NCBI GenBank assembly: GCA_964652645.1
Contig: CAZZCS010000017.1
Coordinates: forward strand, 1 to 31,967
Length of the DNA: 31,967 bases
From: CAZZCS01 sp964652645
GTDB taxonomy: Bacteria > Cloacimonadota > Cloacimonadia > Cloacimonadales > Cloacimonadaceae
Direction of reading: 5' to 3'
The notes below the pieces were generated by a model that ran no database searches, was not told where the DNA came from, and saw only the letters and a program-made list of their open reading frames with translations. Below are positions 25,779 through 31,967 of this stretch, one piece after another; positions within the stretch are counted from its first letter, which is position 1, and every line of letters begins with the position of its first letter. The position numbers and the translations under genes were made by a program.

Positions 25779-25806
25779 ATGCCGGATCCTGGATCCGGCA
25801 TTTTTT
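25779..25806 (+). terminator. Rho-independent terminator after the C25 gene
   Basis: ATGCCGGATCC (25779-25789) and GGATCCGGCAT (25791-25801) are perfect 11-bp inverted arms around a single T, in practice an 8-bp GC-rich stem with a small loop. A run of six T follows at 25801-25806. It lies 21 nt after the stop. Confidence 0.92.
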
Positions 25807-26248
25807 GTTTGCTGCACATGTCTATCATCGACTGATGAGAGCGTTGTACATCCATAGATATGGGAAATTGGGTACCAGGTATCGAGATTATGGGCTATGA
25901 TTGGTCGTCTCCAGTTCCACCCCACTCATATCGAGATGGGGCTCCAACACATTGAAGTTCTGCTTCCGCTATAGAGTCAGCCGTATATCAGACGTGTATC
26001 AAGCGTGTATCAGGCGTGTATCAAGTGTGTTCTCAAACACACCTGATACAGGCGAGATACAGCTGAGATAGAGAGGTGTTTATAGGGCTGCGCCTTCATC
26101 TGACTTTTGATCTTTACACTGATTCAAGGGCCAAAGTCTGGATAAGCTCTATTTGCAGCGTAGCGGAACGGGAGGTATGCGATAGCGTGAAGATAATCGT
26201 TTTGAGTGCGACAGAGTATTATGCTGAGATTGCAGGATTGAGAGTGGA
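25807..26248. other. Intergenic region between convergent C25 and coaE genes
   Basis: There is no convincing gene in these roughly 440 bp. They contain the second copy of the dispersed repeat (about 25972-26076). I see nothing recognisable in the flanks. A 21-codon GTG-started frame at 26187-26252, preceded by GGGAGG at a poor distance, is too short and overlaps coaE. No terminator for the leftward coaE transcript is obvious. Confidence 0.65.
25972..26076. repeat. Dispersed intergenic repeat, copy 2
   Basis: The block from 25993 to 26034 is nearly identical to copy 1. Tandem 11-bp units (GCGTGTATCAR, the leftmost degenerate as CCGTATATCAG) lead into a hairpin with arms 26017-26031 and 26036-26050. 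This has 14 of 15 pairs (A26024/C26043 mismatched) and a 4-nt loop, followed by GATACAGGCGAGATA. The mismatch is at a different place from copy 1, so the fold is retained although the arms have drifted. Confidence 0.8.
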
Positions 26249-26896
26249 TTAGAGAAAAGGTCTGATATGCCTGCGAGTAATTGATTGGATCTGATCCAAC
26301 AAAATGGAGACTTGAGAGCTCAGGTGCAGGATATCCGATTCGTTGTGAATAATGAGATCGGAATGCCCTACCTTCTCTTCATCATTCATTTGAGCTGCCA
26401 TGCGGCCTCTGATCTCGTCTTCGCTCTGGTTACCGCGTTTTAAGACTCGCTGGAGCCGGATCTCTTGACCTGCGCTAATGAGCAGGACAAAATCAAAACA
26501 CTCTCTGAGACCAGCTTCAAATAAAAGCGGAACCTCAAAGAAGATATACTTCTCTTTGCTAGCTCTTACAATCTGCTCAAACTGCTCCAGTACTAATGGA
26601 TGAACGAGTTGATTGAGAAAGAGAAGCTCGGATGGATTATTGAATACGATATCTGCAATTGCCTTGCGATCTGCCTTGCTATCTTTCAGGATGTCCTCTC
26701 CCCACCGCTCTTTGATGGCAGATTGGCAGGATGGAGTATCAAGGATCTCGTTTGCCACGCTATCCGCATTCACAACCTGATATTGCTGAGCTATCAGAGC
26801 TGCGACTGTGCTTTTACCACTACCGATGGAACCAGTAATCCCGATGAGTACTGGGCGTTGTAGATCAACTTCCCCGCTTTTGCTATCTGGTCGCAT
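26249..26896 (-). CDS. coaE: Dephospho-CoA kinase
   Basis: This kinase phosphorylates dephospho-CoA in the last step of CoA synthesis. It has 215 residues. The P-loop is ITGSIGSGKST near residue 20, followed by the family block VVNADSVANEILD and, mid-protein, FFEVPLLFEAGL. The C-terminal half has the usual helical lid with RVLKRGNQSEDEIRGRMAAQ. I chose the ATG at 26896, which overlaps the cdaA 3' end by 14 nt; a TTG three codons earlier is equally possible, and no clear ribosome binding site distinguishes them. The N-terminal extension of about 14 residues before the first strand is slightly long for the family. It is the last gene of the leftward cluster. Confidence 0.92.
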   Translation of the reverse strand: MRPDSKSGEVDLQRPVLIGITGSIGSGKSTVAALIAQQYQVVNADSVANEILDTPSCQSAIKERWGEDILKDSKADRKAIADIVFNNPSELLFLNQLVHPLVLEQFEQIVRASKEKYIFFEVPLLFEAGLRECFDFVLLISAGQEIRLQRVLKRGNQSEDEIRGRMAAQMNDEEKVGHSDLIIHNESDILHLSSQVSILLDQIQSITRRHIRPFL

Positions 26897-27629
26897 CAGA
26901 TACAATCTGCATCAGCTCTTCGAAGGCGATACCCATCTGAATCTGTCCGGCTTGAGCAATCGAGGTCTTGCCTGTCTGCTCCGAGACAATAATGGCTATT
27001 GCATCGCTGATTTCGGTGATACCAATCCCAGCCAGATGCCGGGTCCCGAGCTTTTTCACATACTGAGGGTTTTTGGATAGGGGTAAGACGACTTTTGCCG
27101 CCATGATCCTATCCTTGCGGATAATGATAGCACCGTCGTGCAGTACCGACCGGGTGTTGAAAATCGCCAGGATGAGGCGAAGCGAGATTGCAGAATCCAG
27201 CATCTCCCCCGACTGGATATACTCATTTAGCTTGCGTTTATTCTCGATAACGATGAGAGCACCGGTACGCCTGAAGGCCATCGATGAAATAGCATCGATC
27301 AGGGCACCATAGAAAGCTCTCTTTTCTTGTTTACGGAGGGCACCACCTAGTTCTCTGGAAATATTGAGCCTGGCCAAAATGGAGCGGATTTCTGGTTGGA
27401 ACAAGATGATAAGAGCGAGGATCCAGTAATTCCGGAGCGCATTGAGGACAGATGAGACCATCTTCAGACCAAAGACAACGGCAGCGAGGTACACAAAAAG
27501 GACCAAGATGAGGCCATAAAGCACCTGATAGGCTCCGGATTTGCGAACTATTTGGAGTGATTGATAGATCACGAAGGCAATAATTATTATGTCGATAATG
27601 TCTTTGATACGGGGAACTAGAAAGGTCAT
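26883..27629 (-). CDS. cdaA: Diadenylate cyclase CdaA (c-di-AMP synthase)
   Basis: This membrane enzyme condenses two ATP to cyclic di-AMP. It has 248 residues with three TM helices in the first 80 and a DisA_N/DAC catalytic domain (about 95-230). The DGA motif is intact at 165-167 (HDGAIIIRKD). The second motif, usually GTRHR, reads GTRHLAGIG (residues 195-203), so the second Arg is Leu199. The ATG overlaps the folP stop (ATGA) with GAGGAG upstream. No CdaR regulator gene follows. The neighbours folP and coaE are housekeeping; folP-cdaA adjacency is known from other bacteria. Confidence 0.88.
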   Translation of the reverse strand: MTFLVPRIKDIIDIIIIAFVIYQSLQIVRKSGAYQVLYGLILVLFVYLAAVVFGLKMVSSVLNALRNYWILALIILFQPEIRSILARLNISRELGGALRKQEKRAFYGALIDAISSMAFRRTGALIVIENKRKLNEYIQSGEMLDSAISLRLILAIFNTRSVLHDGAIIIRKDRIMAAKVVLPLSKNPQYVKKLGTRHLAGIGITEISDAIAIIVSEQTGKTSIAQAGQIQMGIAFEELMQIVSDATR

Positions 27630-28453
27630 AGGAGCTCCTCTGCCTGTATGGCTTGCAATACTTGGAAAAACTGCTTGTGGATATGGACATCGTGGATTCT
27701 GATAATATCAGTTTCCTGGAGCAAAGCATATAGCGCTGCTGCTAGCGTGCCCCCAATTCTTTGATTGGGATCAGAGCTGGAGATCTGGTTGATAAAGCTC
27801 TTTCGCGAGGCCCCCAGTAACAGATCGCAACCCAGTTTCCGAAAGAGCTTGAGATTTGCTATCAGAGTAAGATTGTGCTCCAGGTTTTTCCCAAAGCCTA
27901 TACCAGGATCGATAATGATCCTGCTTGGGCAGATTCCATTCGTGCCAGCAAAGTGAATCCTCTCTTCAAAGAAGGCATAGACCTCGCTCAGTACATTCTC
28001 ATATACAGGATTGATCTGCATGGTCTGGGGACTCCCTTGCATATGCATCAGGACAAGCCTGGCAGTGGGATGTGAGGCCAGGACGTCCACCATCTGGGGA
28101 TCGTGTCTCAGAGCTGAAATGTCGTTTATCATATCTGCCCCGGCGTCGAGTGCAGATTTGGCTACCTGGCTGTTCCTCGTATCTATGGATATTTGGATAT
28201 TTTGGAGATTTTCATGTTCTCTCAGCATCGAGACAATAGGGACGACCCGCATCAGCTCCTGTTCTGGATCGATGGGCCGTGAACCAGGCCTGGTGGATTC
28301 GGCTCCTATATCAATGATATCAGCTCCTGCTGCGATCATCTGCAGGGCATGCTGAACAGCCTTATCCCTATTCAGATAGAGTGAGCCATCAGAGAAAGAA
28401 TCCTCTGTAACGTTCAGGATTCCCATTAGCTTGGGTAACTTACTAAATATCAT
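27626..28453 (-). CDS. folP: Dihydropteroate synthase
   Basis: This TIM-barrel enzyme couples p-aminobenzoate to the pterin pyrophosphate in folate synthesis. It has 275 residues. The family blocks appear in order: MGILNVTEDSFSDGS, IDIGAESTRPGS (the pterin site and loop 2), SIDTRNSQVAKSALDAGAD, IIDPGIGFGKNLEHN, LLLGASRKSFI and IRIHDVHIHK. The start ATG lies 5 nt after the stop of the TonB-like gene, and its ribosome binding site is weak. It overlaps cdaA as ATGA. All catalytic blocks look normal. Confidence 0.95.
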   Translation of the reverse strand: MIFSKLPKLMGILNVTEDSFSDGSLYLNRDKAVQHALQMIAAGADIIDIGAESTRPGSRPIDPEQELMRVVPIVSMLREHENLQNIQISIDTRNSQVAKSALDAGADMINDISALRHDPQMVDVLASHPTARLVLMHMQGSPQTMQINPVYENVLSEVYAFFEERIHFAGTNGICPSRIIIDPGIGFGKNLEHNLTLIANLKLFRKLGCDLLLGASRKSFINQISSSDPNQRIGGTLAAALYALLQETDIIRIHDVHIHKQFFQVLQAIQAEELL

Positions 28454-28458
28454 GATAC

Positions 28459-29214
28459 TTAGCTCGGGTTGAAGACAAAGGTAATCTTATAGATCTTGTT
28501 GGGATCATACCTGCCAAGGAAGGAAAACCTCCACTGCTCGAGGGCCTTCATTGAAGCCTGCAAATACTCCGAAGCGGTGAAGGAAGAAACCGATATACTC
28601 TCGGGCAGAACCCGGCCTTCAGAGCTGAGTCTGAACTGCATAGTCACTGTCCCATATTTACTTACATCCACTGTTGGTACGACCCGCTGGAGGATATTAA
28701 CTCCCTGCCCCTCAAAATCTGTCCCAAAACCATCCTTTGTGCTTCCCTGGCCTCTGCTGCCCCCAAGAGGCACATCTCTCAAATGAGATACCCCACGGGT
28801 TGGGACTGGCAGATCGGTATTGGCCTGAGTCTTTTGCCGGGGAGCCAGCCTTGGTAGCTCGATGAGCTCACTTCTACCTTCCAGAGGTTCTGCCGCTTCG
28901 ACAGGCGCAGCACTCTCTTCGGTCTCAAGCTCATCAGATGCGACGGGCAATACTCCCACGTCCTCCTGAATCTCATCAGCCTTGCTGGCACCGCGAGTTT
29001 CCGGAAGAGGAACACTATAAATTTGCTCCCATTCAAAGCTGTGCCACTTGATCTGGTGTTTGGGCTGAACGATCGTCAATGCCAGGCCCAACAGCAAGAA
29101 CAGATGGATAGCAGCAGACAAGACCCAAGGTTTCCGCAAAACTTCCACAAGCCTTGGCGAAGAAAGCTGTTTAACGATCGGATTGTGCTTCAGTAGCGAC
29201 AAAGATTTTTTCAA
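28459..29214 (-). CDS. TonB-family energy transducer
   Basis: This 251-residue protein has a short cytoplasmic N-terminus, one TM helix (about 31-50), a long acidic and then Pro/Gly-rich periplasmic linker and a C-terminal TonB-like domain (about 180-251, VTMQFRLSSEGRVLPESI and ALEQWRF). In the TM helix, S33 and H37 reproduce the S-X3-H spacing important in E. coli TonB. The start is TTG at 29214 with GGAG 6 nt upstream, which places it 44 nt inside exbD. It would transmit proton-motive force from ExbB-ExbD to outer-membrane receptors. Target receptors are not in the window. Confidence 0.85.
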   Translation of the reverse strand: MKKSLSLLKHNPIVKQLSSPRLVEVLRKPWVLSAAIHLFLLLGLALTIVQPKHQIKWHSFEWEQIYSVPLPETRGASKADEIQEDVGVLPVASDELETEESAAPVEAAEPLEGRSELIELPRLAPRQKTQANTDLPVPTRGVSHLRDVPLGGSRGQGSTKDGFGTDFEGQGVNILQRVVPTVDVSKYGTVTMQFRLSSEGRVLPESISVSSFTASEYLQASMKALEQWRFSFLGRYDPNKIYKITFVFNPS

Positions 29215-29575
29215 AACCCACTCCGCGGATGCTATCCATGAGTGATATCAAGGTTTGTAAAGAGGTGTCTTTATCTGCAGATAGGCGCACTACCTGCTCT
29301 GATGATACGAAGGCAGCCCTGAGCTGATCGCTTAAGTTTTCGAGCCTTACAGTTGCCCCGTTGAAGAGCACAGAATCTGTGCCCTGGTACAAAATATGGA
29401 TCACCTGATGGGTTTGACGAACGGATGAAACAGAGCCCGGTAAGCGTATGGGAAGTCCGGTCTGAGACACAAAATTCGACGAGATCAACAAGAATATTAT
29501 CAGCAAAAAGATCACGTCCGTCATTGAAATCAATAGGGTGGTGCTAATCTTCTTTTTGGATAACTGGATCTTCAT
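29171..29575 (-). CDS. exbD: Biopolymer transport protein ExbD
   Basis: This is the proton-channel subunit of the TonB energising complex, 134 residues long. A basic N-terminus (MKIQLSKKKIS) precedes a single TM helix with the essential acidic residue D20 in ISMTDVIFLLIIFLL, matching the Asp of ExbD/TolR. A periplasmic domain follows, with VRLSADKDTSLQTLISLMDS. The ATG overlaps the exbB stop (ATGA). The last 44 nt also encode the start of the TonB-like protein. ExbD and TolR are close relatives; the TonB neighbour favours ExbD. Confidence 0.9.
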   Translation of the reverse strand: MKIQLSKKKISTTLLISMTDVIFLLIIFLLISSNFVSQTGLPIRLPGSVSSVRQTHQVIHILYQGTDSVLFNGATVRLENLSDQLRAAFVSSEQVVRLSADKDTSLQTLISLMDSIRGVGFEKIFVATEAQSDR

Positions 29576-30204
29576 TTTGCTAATGTCTCAGTCTTCAGGC
29601 CCTGAATTTTAATAATATACTCGATGGCATGATCGTTCAAATCCTTGGCGATCTCTTCCAGTCTCTGCACCAGGTCGTTGTAAAAGATAATAGTAATGAT
29701 GCCTACCACCAGACCACCAATCGTGGTGAGCATGGCTTCCCAGATACCGCCGGCCAGCAGGTTTATATCCACACCACTTTGCGACTGGGTCTCGATTGTC
29801 ATAAACACTCTCACCATTCCGATGACTGTACCCAAAAATCCGATCAAGGGAGCGACAGCAGCAAAGGTAGAGAGCCAACCCATCCCCTTTTCAAGCTTGT
29901 GAAGCTCCAGATTTGCGGTGGATTCCATGCTTTCCCTGATCAGGGCCAGGTCTGTTGTATGAGGTTTTACAAGCTTTTCCAGCATAGCTCCAAGAGGGCA
30001 TTCTGTGCCGTAAATCTTGATAATCGAGATGATGTTATCCAGCTTATCGTGTTGCTGCATCGAGTCGTACAGCTTGTGATTCAATCCTGAAATTCGCTTT
30101 AGTAAGCGATACTTTTCGATTACAATACTCAGCACTATAATCGAGATAACAAAGAGGACGTACATCAGGATTCCGCCCTGGAAGAATAACTTGATCAAAG
30201 ACAT
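29572..30204 (-). CDS. exbB: MotA/TolQ/ExbB-family proton channel protein
   Basis: This is the pentameric channel subunit of the ExbB-ExbD motor. It has 210 residues with three TM helices (about 8-30, 105-130 and 145-175). The conserved core LSTFAAVAPLIGFLGTVIGM, followed by FMTIETQSQSGVD and AMLTTIGGLVVGIITII, is typical of this family. The start ATG has GGGAAAG just upstream. It begins the tight run exbB-exbD-tonB-folP-cdaA-coaE, in which all junctions overlap or are within 5 nt, so these genes are likely one transcript. Confidence 0.92.
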   Translation of the reverse strand: MSLIKLFFQGGILMYVLFVISIIVLSIVIEKYRLLKRISGLNHKLYDSMQQHDKLDNIISIIKIYGTECPLGAMLEKLVKPHTTDLALIRESMESTANLELHKLEKGMGWLSTFAAVAPLIGFLGTVIGMVRVFMTIETQSQSGVDINLLAGGIWEAMLTTIGGLVVGIITIIFYNDLVQRLEEIAKDLNDHAIEYIIKIQGLKTETLAK

Positions 30205-30243
30205 AGCTTTCCCATTTTAACTGTTTAACCCACTTTAACATAC

Positions 30244-30276
30244 CGGAGTCCGGGGCTTTTCAGTACCCGAACTCCG
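30244..30276 (-). terminator. Hairpin between serC and exbB
   Basis: CGGAGTCCGGG (30244-30254) pairs with CCCGAACTCCG (30266-30276) with one C/A mismatch and an 11-nt loop. It falls in the 93-bp gap after serC. No T-run follows on the minus strand, so it may be a weak or factor-assisted terminator, or a processing/stability element between serC and the exb operon. Confidence 0.4.
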
Positions 30277-30297
30277 ATACTATATAGCTATTGAATC

Positions 30298-31383
30298 TTA
30301 TTCGTGTTTCGTACGAAAGTCCTGCATGAACTCTGCCAGAGCATGAGCTGCAGGAAGTGGCAATGAATTGTAAGTGGAAGCGCGGCAACCACCCACGTCT
30401 CTATGACCTTTGAGGCCGATCATCCCAAGTTTCTTGGCTTCGCTGATAAAGAGGGCTTCCAGTTCTTCACTGGGCAGACGGAAGGTGATATTCATCAACG
30501 AGCGATCTTCCTTGGCTACGGTTCCTTTATAGAAACCATTGGAGGCATCAATGGCATTGTAGATGTAATCTGCTTTTACCTGATTATTGATGGCTATCTT
30601 CTGAAGACCACCAAAATCTTCGATCCATTTTACTACCAGGCCGATCATATAGATGGTAAAGGTAGGAGGTGTGTTAAACATGGATCCGTTCTTGGCATGA
30701 GTGTTATAATCCAGCATCGTGGGGAGGCCGGCATTAACCTTTTCCAAGAGGCTCTTGCGGATGATCACGACTACACAGCCAGATGGGCCTACATTCTTCT
30801 GAGCACCAGCATAGATCATGTCGTATTTTTGGACATCGATGGGTTTGCTCATAAAGTTTGAAGACATATCGGCTATAAGTGGCACTCCGGCAGGAGTTTC
30901 AGGATCAATCATCCACTCAGTACCAAAGATCGTATTGTTGGTTGTAATATGCAGGTAAGCTGGATTCTCGGATAGAGTCCAGGTTTTGGGGATGTAGGAG
31001 AAGTTCTGATCGTCTGAAGAAGCTGCTACGTGAACTGCTTTTCCGATTTTCTTGGCTTCACCTATTGCTTTTTTGGCCCATACACCGGTGTTGATATAGT
31101 TTGCAACCTTGCCTTCTGATGCGAAGTTCATTGGCACCATCAAGAATTGCATGCTGGCTCCACCCTGAAGAAAGAGAACTTCATAGTCGTCGCCGAGATT
31201 GTAAACACGTTTGATTGCAGCTTGAGTCTCATCGATAATGGCTTGATACTCTTTACTACGATGGCTCATTTCCATAACTGATAAGCCCATTCCTTTGTAG
31301 TTAAAGAAATCGGCCTGTGCTTCTCGCATTACTTCCTCTGGAAGCACTGCAGGTCCTGCGTTAAAATTATGAACGCGTTCCAT
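30298..31383 (-). CDS. serC: Phosphoserine aminotransferase
   Basis: This PLP enzyme converts 3-phosphohydroxypyruvate to phosphoserine in serine synthesis, and may also act in pyridoxal synthesis. It has 361 residues, the normal length. The N-terminus HNFNAGPAVLPEEVM, the PLP lysine in YAGAQKNVGPSG and the C-terminal GLKGHRDVGGCRASTYN block are all family signatures. The start ATG has AGGAGG 6 nt upstream. No serA or serB is adjacent. A hairpin separates it from exbB, so partial readthrough is possible. Confidence 0.96.
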   Translation of the reverse strand: MERVHNFNAGPAVLPEEVMREAQADFFNYKGMGLSVMEMSHRSKEYQAIIDETQAAIKRVYNLGDDYEVLFLQGGASMQFLMVPMNFASEGKVANYINTGVWAKKAIGEAKKIGKAVHVAASSDDQNFSYIPKTWTLSENPAYLHITTNNTIFGTEWMIDPETPAGVPLIADMSSNFMSKPIDVQKYDMIYAGAQKNVGPSGCVVVIIRKSLLEKVNAGLPTMLDYNTHAKNGSMFNTPPTFTIYMIGLVVKWIEDFGGLQKIAINNQVKADYIYNAIDASNGFYKGTVAKEDRSLMNITFRLPSEELEALFISEAKKLGMIGLKGHRDVGGCRASTYNSLPLPAAHALAEFMQDFRTKHE

Positions 31384-31475
31384 TTTTATCCTCCTGGATA
31401 GGGTTTTTTAATGAAACAAGGTTTTATCATCATAGTCTTTAAGGCAAGAGATTTTTGTGTGGTTCCAGAAATATG

Positions 31476-31503
31476 TTGACTGAAGCAGCTACTATCGTAT
31501 CTT
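31476..31503 (+). promoter_or_regulatory. Putative maf promoter
   Basis: TTGACT (31476-31481) and TATCTT (31498-31503) are separated by 16 bp and lie about 20 nt upstream of the maf start codon. The leader would be short, and no other strong candidate occurs in the serC-maf gap. Confidence 0.45.
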
Positions 31504-31522
31504 GCAACAAAGGATTAAATGA

Positions 31523-31967
31523 ATGATACATAATATATTAAAAGGAAAAACTGTCATTTTGGCATCTGCTTCTCCACGGCGAAAGCAGTTGTTTGAGTTG
31601 CTGGGTATCAGCTCACTCTGTCTGCCTGCAGATATAGAGGAGCCAATCACCAACGAGAAGCCCTATGTCCAGGCAAAGAATAATGCTCTGAACAAAGCCA
31701 GAGCGATCTCTGCAAAAGTCAATTCCAGTGCCCTGATTGTCGCCTCTGATACTGTAGTATCAATAAACGGCAGGATTTTGGGAAAACCAGAAGATGAGTC
31801 CCAAGCCCGAGAGTTTCTTCGCATCCTCTCTGGAAATACCCACTATGTATATAGCTCCATCTGCCTCTGCACCCAAAATCGATATCTCTGTGACTACGAG
31901 CGCAGCAAGGTAGTATTTGGCAGTCTCAGCGATACTGAAATAGATGATTATGTCCGTACCAGGGAGC
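31523..31967 (+). CDS. maf: Maf-like nucleotide pyrophosphatase (partial)
   Basis: The first 148 codons of a Maf/YhdE family protein, which hydrolyses non-canonical or excess nucleoside triphosphates such as dTTP and UTP. The N-terminus VILASASPRRKQLFELLGI is the family signature and VASDTVVSINGRILGKP the second conserved block; SDTVV rather than SDQV favours the YhdE (dTTP/UTP) over the YceF subgroup. AAAGGA lies 8 nt before the ATG at 31523. The gene is cut by the right edge of the window, about 45 residues short of the usual length. It is divergent from serC. Confidence 0.92.
   Translation, partial: MIHNILKGKTVILASASPRRKQLFELLGISSLCLPADIEEPITNEKPYVQAKNNALNKARAISAKVNSSALIVASDTVVSINGRILGKPEDESQAREFLRILSGNTHYVYSSICLCTQNRYLCDYERSKVVFGSLSDTEIDDYVRTRE

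Noticed and set aside
26187..26252. 21-codon GTG-started frame with GGGAGG upstream
   Set aside because: The spacing to the start is about 11 nt, the product is very short and the frame overlaps the coaE 3' end; probably chance or a decayed remnant.

Overview
The window reads as a chromosomal segment of a Gram-negative anaerobe of the FCB group, most likely Candidatus Cloacimonadota. This taxon is inferred from gene content and cannot be proven here. The evidence is a giant secreted protein ending in a type A type IX secretion (T9SS) sorting domain of the NYPNPFNPTTTI kind, a LVIVD-repeat lipoprotein, two lipoproteins with clear lipoboxes, an ExbB/ExbD/TonB set, an anaerobic-type PyrK/PyrD pair and a 2-oxoacid:ferredoxin oxidoreductase. 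Gene density is high. Many genes overlap as ATGA, and starts are mostly ATG with a few TTG starts (recF, korA, tonB).

Layout. 1-1457 (minus): pyruvate dehydrogenase E1 beta (cut by the window edge) and E1 alpha. 1458-1845: intergenic, with a promoter/operator candidate for pdhA, one copy of a structured dispersed repeat and a strong promoter for the next operon. 1846-2551 (plus): a HepT-MntA (HEPN/MNT) toxin-antitoxin pair with all signature residues. 2550-6498 (minus): pyrimidine operon pyrB-pyrC-pyrK-pyrD ending in a terminator that overlaps the 3' end of mntA. 6693-14927 (plus): a long cluster dnaN-recF-UMF1 transporter-PotD-like lipoprotein-aspS-purN-mtaB. 14941-19043 (minus): korA-korB, an unknown one-TM protein, a NapH-like membrane polyferredoxin and a TM-anchored small ferredoxin, apparently one operon. 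19228-25757 (plus): LVIVD lipoprotein, a terminator, an 1810-residue C25 (gingipain-like) T9SS substrate and another terminator. 25807-26248: intergenic, with the second repeat copy. 26249-31383 (minus): serC, a hairpin, then exbB-exbD-tonB-folP-cdaA-coaE. 31523-end (plus): maf, cut by the window edge.

How the parts fit. Most genes are central housekeeping functions: pyrimidine, purine and folate synthesis, CoA, serine, aspartyl-tRNA, tRNA modification and replication clamp/repair. The accessory or less ordinary parts are five. (1) The toxin-antitoxin pair sits next to a repeat. (2) The kor operon brings its own membrane Fe-S proteins and could feed low-potential electrons from 2-oxoacid oxidation into the membrane. 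(3) The C25-family surface protein has the usual catalytic His position occupied by Tyr in my reading. (4) The CdaA has RHL in place of the usual RHR motif. (5) A two-copy dispersed repeat keeps a 15-bp, 4-nt-loop hairpin despite sequence drift. I see no tRNA, rRNA, CRISPR array, transposase or phage gene.
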